Source: Tenacibaculum sp. (GTDB lineage: Bacteria; Bacteroidota; Bacteroidia; Flavobacteriales; Flavobacteriaceae). From it: a stretch of 35,355 bases of DNA. A program made the translations under genes and the position numbers. A model generated the notes under the pieces. It made no database searches. It was not told the DNA's origin and worked only from the letters and a program-made list of their open reading frames with translations. Shown one piece after another: positions 27,991-33,056 of this stretch (position 1 is its first letter; each line of letters begins with the position of its first letter). Where the stretch lies: contig JAHDDQ010000016.1 in assembly GCA_020629275.1 (NCBI GenBank), positions 1 through 35,355 on the forward strand, read 5' to 3'.

Positions 27991-29107
27991 TTAATATTTT
28001 TTTAATGGTTTTTACCATTTTATCGTTATTTGAGTAAGATAATTGATAACAGTTTAAATGCTTGAACCAATTTAAGAATGTAGTAACATTTTCAGGAGTA
28101 CTAGATATCCATGAATCTGGAACTAATTGTTGAAAAGCTTCTACTTTAGAGATTACTTTAAAGTCAAGATCACTATTTGGAATGTATTTTATGAAAACAA
28201 TATCATTACAAGGAAGGTTAAGGTTATAATCTGAATTATTTGGAGGTAGAAAACGGACAATTTTTTGTAAACGTTTAAAATGAAACTCAGCAGTATTTTC
28301 CAATTCAGGATATAGAGGTAATAGTACGGGCAAACTATTTCTTTTTATTGAAATAGCAGAAGGGAATGTGTGTACATGTTGTTTTGACGTGTCTACAGGA
28401 ACAAAATCGTCTGCTAGGCAAGTTAAACCATTTGCTTGTAAGATAGAAAGAGAAGTGCTTTTACCATTACCAGAATCTCCAAGTAACAAAATAGCTTTTT
28501 TATCATTAGCCAATCCAGAAGCATGAAAAACACCTAACCACTCATCTTCAGGTTTCTGATGCATCATTTGTACTAGAAGCATAGAAAATTTACCTTGAAA
28601 ATAGTGGATATCTTTACGATGCCATACTCCAATAAATTTTTGGTTTTCAAAAAGAATAGTATTCTCATTTTCTGTATAAATTTGATAATGCTTTGTGAAA
28701 TTTTCAGTCTTTGGTATTTCTAAATGAGAAAATTTTGGATGAATCAAATATTCTTCGAAATCAGATTGATAATCAATTCTAAATATGAGATTCTCGATTT
28801 TATAAAACTTCAGTGCTTTATAATTAGTGACTGGTTTCTCAGAAAAGTTAATAGCTACGCTCTTTTCTTTAGAAGTGTTTTTTTTATAAAGATTGATGTA
28901 AACATCGTTAATGAAATTATTGGCCTCTTTTAGAGGTATATTCAAACTATCTGATAAATCATTAGAAATAATATCAAAGTGAATTTTATGATTGATACTA
29001 ATTAATATATCGGCAACCAAATGTTCAACTACTATATACTTATTAGTAGTAGCAAACCATATTACAGATTTACCGTCTATTTCTTCTCTAATTAAAAGAT
29101 TATCCAT
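27977..29107 (-). CDS. HPr-kinase-like P-loop protein with PqqD-like N-terminus
   Basis: A 376-residue cytosolic protein. The C-terminal half is an HprK-like kinase domain: HASGLANDKKAILLLGDSGNGKST (Walker A at 210-218), then LTCLADDFVPVD (D233/D234), as in HPr kinases and the tailoring kinases of some lasso-peptide clusters. Residues 1-75 (GKSVIWFATTNKYIVVEHLVADIL, then IPLKEANNFINDVY) follow the PqqD/RRE pattern of a short beta region plus helices that binds peptide leaders; this match is by eye. True HprK would show a different N-domain. Its start codon is 6 nt after a strong hairpin (29114-29158) and there is no purine-rich ribosome site, so expression may depend on read-through. It overlaps the nucleotidyltransferase gene by 14 nt. 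Confidence 0.82.
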   Translation of the reverse strand: MDNLLIREEIDGKSVIWFATTNKYIVVEHLVADILISINHKIHFDIISNDLSDSLNIPLKEANNFINDVYINLYKKNTSKEKSVAINFSEKPVTNYKALKFYKIENLIFRIDYQSDFEEYLIHPKFSHLEIPKTENFTKHYQIYTENENTILFENQKFIGVWHRKDIHYFQGKFSMLLVQMMHQKPEDEWLGVFHASGLANDKKAILLLGDSGNGKSTSLSILQANGLTCLADDFVPVDTSKQHVHTFPSAISIKRNSLPVLLPLYPELENTAEFHFKRLQKIVRFLPPNNSDYNLNLPCNDIVFIKYIPNSDLDFKVISKVEAFQQLVPDSWISSTPENVTTFLNWFKHLNCYQLSYSNNDKMVKTIKKILNDDI

Positions 29108-29113
29108 AGCTTC

Positions 29114-29158
29114 AAAAATAATAAAACCCCAAGTAAATCTTGAGGTTTTATTATTTTT
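29114..29158 (-). terminator. Terminator/attenuator between small gene B and the kinase gene
   Basis: A 20-bp stem (AAAAATAATAAAACCTCAAG with CTTGGGGTTTTATTATTTTT on the minus strand) encloses a 5-nt loop. The single non-Watson-Crick position is a U-G wobble in minus-strand RNA but a C-A mismatch in plus-strand RNA, so it is better formed in minus-strand transcripts. It begins right at the stop codon of the small gene and ends 6 nt before the kinase start codon. Confidence 0.85.
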
Positions 29159-29335
29159 TTAGAATCCGCCACCAGGTGGCTCAGGAGAAGCAGCTTGTGC
29201 TTTCTTTGGATTTAATATTAAGTAGGTTCCTAAAGCAGTTAATGCTGTATATTTACCATAATAACCTATTTTTTTCAATGCCTCTTTACGAGTTATATCT
29301 TCTTTATGTTCTTTGTTATTTATGTCTTTTTTCAT
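29159..29335 (-). CDS. Small leader-like protein B (58 residues), candidate peptide substrate
   Basis: A 58-residue protein, too short for most ORF calls, clearly paralogous to the one at 32444-32611. A charged N-terminus (MKKDINNKEHKEDITRKEAL) is followed by a modest hydrophobic segment (YTALTALGTYLIL) and a likely signal-peptidase-type site (KKAQA/A), leaving a tail AASPEPPGGGF. RKEALKKIG before the hydrophobic part recalls Tat-like or leader-peptide signals. It starts 20 nt after the stop of the T9SS protein B and is followed immediately by a hairpin. Coding status is supported by its twin: in the last 33 codons there are three base differences, all silent. The function is unknown; a secreted or modified short peptide is inferred. 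Confidence 0.82.
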   Translation of the reverse strand: MKKDINNKEHKEDITRKEALKKIGYYGKYTALTALGTYLILNPKKAQAASPEPPGGGF

Positions 29336-29780
29336 AATAAGTAGTTAAAGGATTATTATTCTAAAACAATTTTTTTAGTAATTGTACCTGTGTTAGTATT
29401 TAATTTCACTACGTACACACCAGAAGATAAAGAAGGTAATTCAATTAGGCTGGTATCATTTGAATTTACATTTCTATTTACTAACTCTTCACCTAAAATT
29501 GAATAAACTTTTAAGTTAGCTTGAGTTTGTAAGCCTGAAATTGTTATCTGTTTACGATCAGATTTGTAAACACTAATATTTGAATTAGCATGAACATCTT
29601 CGCTACTCAATACTTTAGAAGAAGTATGGATATAAAAACGCCCAACACCATTTTGAGCATTTTGTAATGTTACTGTATGGCTTTGTTTAGAGATATTAGT
29701 ATAGGTATTGTTAGTTCGATCTTCTAAATATACTTCAATACCGTTTGGTAAGTTTTGGCTAGATGCAGAAAAAATAATTT
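29159..29780 (-). repeat. Duplicated cassette end, copy B
   Basis: The last ~400 nt of the T9SS gene, the 20-nt spacer and the small gene match 32444-33056 nearly base for base. The two are colinear at an offset of 3276 nt up to the small gene, where copy A lacks 9 nt (three codons). The spacer is identical in both. Confidence 0.9.
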
Positions 29781-32295
29781 CTTTATTGGCTTCAGTAATT
29801 AATCCCACAGGAATAATTATTGTTTCTAAATCTGTATCGGGTAATGTTTGTATAGCTAGTTTTCTACCATCACTGTTACTTAATAATTCTGTAAAAACAG
29901 CAAATTCATGCTCTATTCCTCCGAATAATTTTGAATCGTAACCATTATCAAACTCTTTTGTTTTATCAGCAGCATAAAAAACTTTTGTTGATTTTTTATC
30001 GCTTCCATTTTCAATAAATAGCTCAAAAGATGGAAGAGGAGCTTTTCTCATAAAAGTATCAGTATTCTGATGACTTTGATTTGCTGTTGAAAAAGTAAAA
30101 TTATTACTTGCTTTTGCTTCTACGAAGAAACCTTGAGCAGGCGCAATTTCAATAGGATTTATAGCATTGTATGTAACATATTGGCTGCCGTCCCATAACC
30201 ATACTGTTTCTTCAAAAAGTAAGCTAGTATTACTAGATGTAAGAGTACCAGAGTTTACATACGATGTAAATGGGTTACCTACAAGATTAAAAGAATTAGC
30301 TCCATTAAAGATTGTATAACTTACATTAGAGGTATTCATAGTACCTGTGAAAAATATATCAGCAGCAGCAGCAAGTTTTATAGAGTACCCCTGTCCGTTA
30401 TTTAAGCTACCAGTAGAAGTGCTATTTTGATATTGCCAAGGTGAAGCATTACTACTATCATAGGGAGCTAAACCTAAATGATTAGTATCAACAGTACCGT
30501 TAGCTAAAGTATGATTGGAAATAATATCTTCAATAGTTTCTCCAGATACTGGAGGAGAAACTAAATACCAGTTTGTAGTTGGTAGATTTCTTTGGTAAGT
30601 AACTTCACCAGCAACAGCGGCATTAGCAATTACTGAAGCTCCAGAAGCAATATTAATTGAATTTACAGTTACAGCCGACGATATAGTTGGGTAGTTTGTT
30701 AATCCTGTAGGTATAACTACATCTGATGTGTTAAGGGGAATAGAATTTGAATTCCAGTTTGTAGCCACATTCCAATTATTGTCAGTAAGTCCAGTCCATG
30801 TAATTGGGGCAAATGAAGACCAAGAAATATTATCAATAATTACTTGTTTAGAAGTAATGTTTCTTATTTCAATTGTGAAATCTCCTTCTACGTTGATATT
30901 TTTTACTTCAAAAATGTATTTATCTTTATCGTCTGCATCGTCAAATCTAATAGATTCTCCTCTAGAAACATTATTTATAAATAACTCAACTTGTCTATCA
31001 CCAGAGCCTGTAAAGCCTTTGTATAAAATAACAGAAAAATCTTTTATTCCTCCAGAAATAGTACTAGAAGTAATTTTACTATTACCACTGCTGTGTCTCA
31101 ACATTAATGCATTACCATCTATTCCAACAGCATTTGCGTCTCCAGCTTCATCCCTAGATTCAATGTATGACCAAGTTATTCCATTATTACCTAAAAAGCT
31201 TCCATCTGTATAATTGCTAGTAGCATTGGAATTTGTGAAATCTTCAATTTTAGGAGCTTCGTCATCTGATACTGTAATTGTATGTTGTCCAGTAGTGATA
31301 ACGACTCCTTCTGAAGTAGTTTCAGTAATATTTAAAATTATGGTTTCACTATCAGTATCTGCATCGTCTTTAATAGTTACAGATACGTTCTGGGTACCAT
31401 CACTTGTAAAAGAAAGTGAAGAGGTATTTAAAACGTAATCAGAAGCTTCTGCTGTACTTGCCGCATCTACAGAGATTGCGATATCAACAGGGTTACTACC
31501 GTAATCTAACATAGTAACGGGAATATTAACTGAAATATCTGAATTACCTTCATTTTGATTACTTGAAGCCATATCGAAATTAACTTTAGGGTTCGACGAA
31601 ACAGCGTTCCCCTCAACTAGAACATCATCAATCCATAGTAAACCAGCTCTTGTAGAGGAAAAGTCAAAACTAACTCCAAAGCTATTATCAAAAGTATAAT
31701 CGTTATTAATACCAGTTCCTTGAGAAACTAAGTTATCAAATCCACCATTATTATCTACTAATAATTCCCAGTTTCCAGTATTAGTTCTTGTGATTCTAAT
31801 TCCGTAAGTATCATTAGCATCCCAATTGACAGCTGATGTAATTATTGCTCCATCAGCGGCACCGTCTGTTACTTTCCATAGTGTAAGGATATCTGACGAT
31901 CCAGAAAGATTGACACCAACTGCGTATCCATCAACAGTATTACCGTTTAAATCGTTATCGTTGGCAGTTAGATATACCCAGAATCTATTTGCTCCTGAAG
32001 GATCCCAATTTCCATTTTTAAGATTAAATTGCCAGGTAACATTTTGTGTAGTTAAATCTAAAGTAGAAATATCGTGATAAATGTAACTCTCATCTGATAC
32101 TCCTGATAAATTGTGTTTCAAAGAGTTCGTTGCAGTTATTGGAGAGTCAGTCGAGTTTGTCCAATGACCTGCAGTACCTTGAACCCATCCAGTAAGATTT
32201 CCGTCTTCGAAGTTATCATTTATTACTTGGCTATTAACCGTTAATATTAAGAGGTTGAATAATATCAAGTAGATTAAAAAGTATTTTTGTTTCAT
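29356..32295 (-). CDS. T9SS type A surface protein B
   Basis: A 979-residue exported protein. In order: signal peptide (1-22); LamG/jelly-roll-like domain with DNFEDGNLTGWVQG (about 24-230); Calx-beta-like domain (about 237-346, ISVNIPVTMLDYG, VTIKDDADTDSETIIL); a second carbohydrate-binding-like sandwich (about 350-497); a module beginning ITWTGLTDNNWNVATNWN (about 500-760); and a type A T9SS C-terminal domain (about 905-979, ISVYKSDRKQ ... LKVYSILGEEL ... GVYVVKLNT). The C-terminal half is a paralogue of surface protein A at 32632-35355, while the N-terminal part is different. It is probably an adhesin or glycan-binding surface protein. The small gene follows 20 nt downstream and is likely co-transcribed. 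Confidence 0.9.
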   Translation of the reverse strand: MKQKYFLIYLILFNLLILTVNSQVINDNFEDGNLTGWVQGTAGHWTNSTDSPITATNSLKHNLSGVSDESYIYHDISTLDLTTQNVTWQFNLKNGNWDPSGANRFWVYLTANDNDLNGNTVDGYAVGVNLSGSSDILTLWKVTDGAADGAIITSAVNWDANDTYGIRITRTNTGNWELLVDNNGGFDNLVSQGTGINNDYTFDNSFGVSFDFSSTRAGLLWIDDVLVEGNAVSSNPKVNFDMASSNQNEGNSDISVNIPVTMLDYGSNPVDIAISVDAASTAEASDYVLNTSSLSFTSDGTQNVSVTIKDDADTDSETIILNITETTSEGVVITTGQHTITVSDDEAPKIEDFTNSNATSNYTDGSFLGNNGITWSYIESRDEAGDANAVGIDGNALMLRHSSGNSKITSSTISGGIKDFSVILYKGFTGSGDRQVELFINNVSRGESIRFDDADDKDKYIFEVKNINVEGDFTIEIRNITSKQVIIDNISWSSFAPITWTGLTDNNWNVATNWNSNSIPLNTSDVVIPTGLTNYPTISSAVTVNSINIASGASVIANAAVAGEVTYQRNLPTTNWYLVSPPVSGETIEDIISNHTLANGTVDTNHLGLAPYDSSNASPWQYQNSTSTGSLNNGQGYSIKLAAAADIFFTGTMNTSNVSYTIFNGANSFNLVGNPFTSYVNSGTLTSSNTSLLFEETVWLWDGSQYVTYNAINPIEIAPAQGFFVEAKASNNFTFSTANQSHQNTDTFMRKAPLPSFELFIENGSDKKSTKVFYAADKTKEFDNGYDSKLFGGIEHEFAVFTELLSNSDGRKLAIQTLPDTDLETIIIPVGLITEANKEIIFSASSQNLPNGIEVYLEDRTNNTYTNISKQSHTVTLQNAQNGVGRFYIHTSSKVLSSEDVHANSNISVYKSDRKQITISGLQTQANLKVYSILGEELVNRNVNSNDTSLIELPSLSSGVYVVKLNTNTGTITKKIVLE

Positions 32296-32381
32296 GTCTT
32301 GTATATGTTTTTAGCGTGTACAAATTACTAAAAATCAAGGTTTAGACCCAAAAACATTTAAATCTTTACATAATAATAACA

Positions 32382-32446
32382 TAATAACATAATAACTAAA
32401 AAAACCTCAAGATTTTCTTGAGGTTTTTTTAGTTATTATGTTATTA
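32382..32446 (-). terminator. 31-bp perfect hairpin after small gene A
   Basis: A perfect 31-bp inverted repeat with a 3-nt loop. The arms run 32382-32412 and 32416-32446, with core CCTCAAGA / TCTTGAGG flanked by A and T runs and by TAATAACATAATAAC arms. One arm contains the stop codon of the small gene. It is far longer than a usual terminator. Upstream in the plus direction the AATAACAT unit is repeated (about 32371-32395). Confidence 0.9.
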
Positions 32447-32611
32447 GAACCCGCCACCAGGTGGCTCAGGAGAAGCAGCTTGTGCTTTCTTTGGGTTTAA
32501 TATTAAGTAGGTTCCTAAAGCAGTTAACGCTGTATATTTACCATAGTTACCTATCTTTTTCAGTGCCTCCTTACGAGTTATATCTTCTTTGTTATTTATG
32601 TCTTTGTTCAT
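32444..32611 (-). CDS. Small leader-like protein A (55 residues), candidate peptide substrate
   Basis: A paralogue of the 58-residue protein at 29159-29335. It differs only near the N-terminus: Lys2 to Asn, loss of three residues (from NKEHKED to NKED), and Tyr to Asn just before YGKYT. The last 33 residues are identical, including the hydrophobic segment, KKAQA and the tail AASPEPPGGGF. It lies exactly 20 nt downstream of surface protein A. The stop codon is part of the 31-bp hairpin, so termination of translation and transcription are nearly coincident. Conservation of the tail with only silent changes argues for function. I do not recognise a described family. Confidence 0.82.
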   Translation of the reverse strand: MNKDINNKEDITRKEALKKIGNYGKYTALTALGTYLILNPKKAQAASPEPPGGGF

Positions 32612-33056
32612 AATAAGTAGTTAAAGGATTATTATTCTAAAACAATTTTTTTAGTAATTGTACCTGTATTAGTATTTAGTTTCACTACGAATACACCAGT
32701 AGATAGAGAAGGTAATTCAATTAGGCTAGTGCCATTTGAATTTATATTTCTATCGATTAACTCTTCACCTAAAATTGAATAAACTTTTAAGTTAGCTTGA
32801 GTTTGTAAACCTGAAATTGTTATCTGTTTACGATCAGATTTGTAAACACTAATGTTTGAATTAGCAAGAACATCTTCGTTACTTAACACTTTAGAAGAAG
32901 TATGAATATAAAAACGTCCAACACCATTTTGAGCATTTTGTAATGTTACTGAATGACTTTGTTTAGATATATTAGTGTAGGTATTGTTAGTTCTATCTTC
33001 TAAATATACTTCAATACCGTTAGGTAAGTTCTGGCTAGATGCAGAAAAACTAATTT
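32444..33056 (-). repeat. Duplicated cassette end, copy A
   Basis: This is the partner of 29159-29780: the end of a T9SS gene, the 20-nt spacer and the small gene. Similarity continues more weakly into the upstream part of the T9SS gene (NWYLVS, LLWLWDGSQYVTYNA and QGYFVEA-type segments). Confidence 0.9.

Noticed and set aside
27977..29107. True HPr kinase/phosphorylase (hprK)
   Set aside because: The N-terminal domain is not that of HprK, there is no HPr/PTS gene nearby, and the context is a nucleotidyltransferase; only the kinase fold is shared.
26899..29335. Lasso-peptide biosynthesis cluster
   Set aside because: There is no asparagine-synthetase-like cyclase or transglutaminase-like protease in the window, and the PPGGGF tail lacks the spaced acidic residue typical for ring closure after a Gly start.
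30728..32077. Plus-strand ORFs across surface protein B
   Set aside because: They are Ser/Val/Leu-rich antisense shadows of a beta-rich coding region, with no ribosome site or family match.
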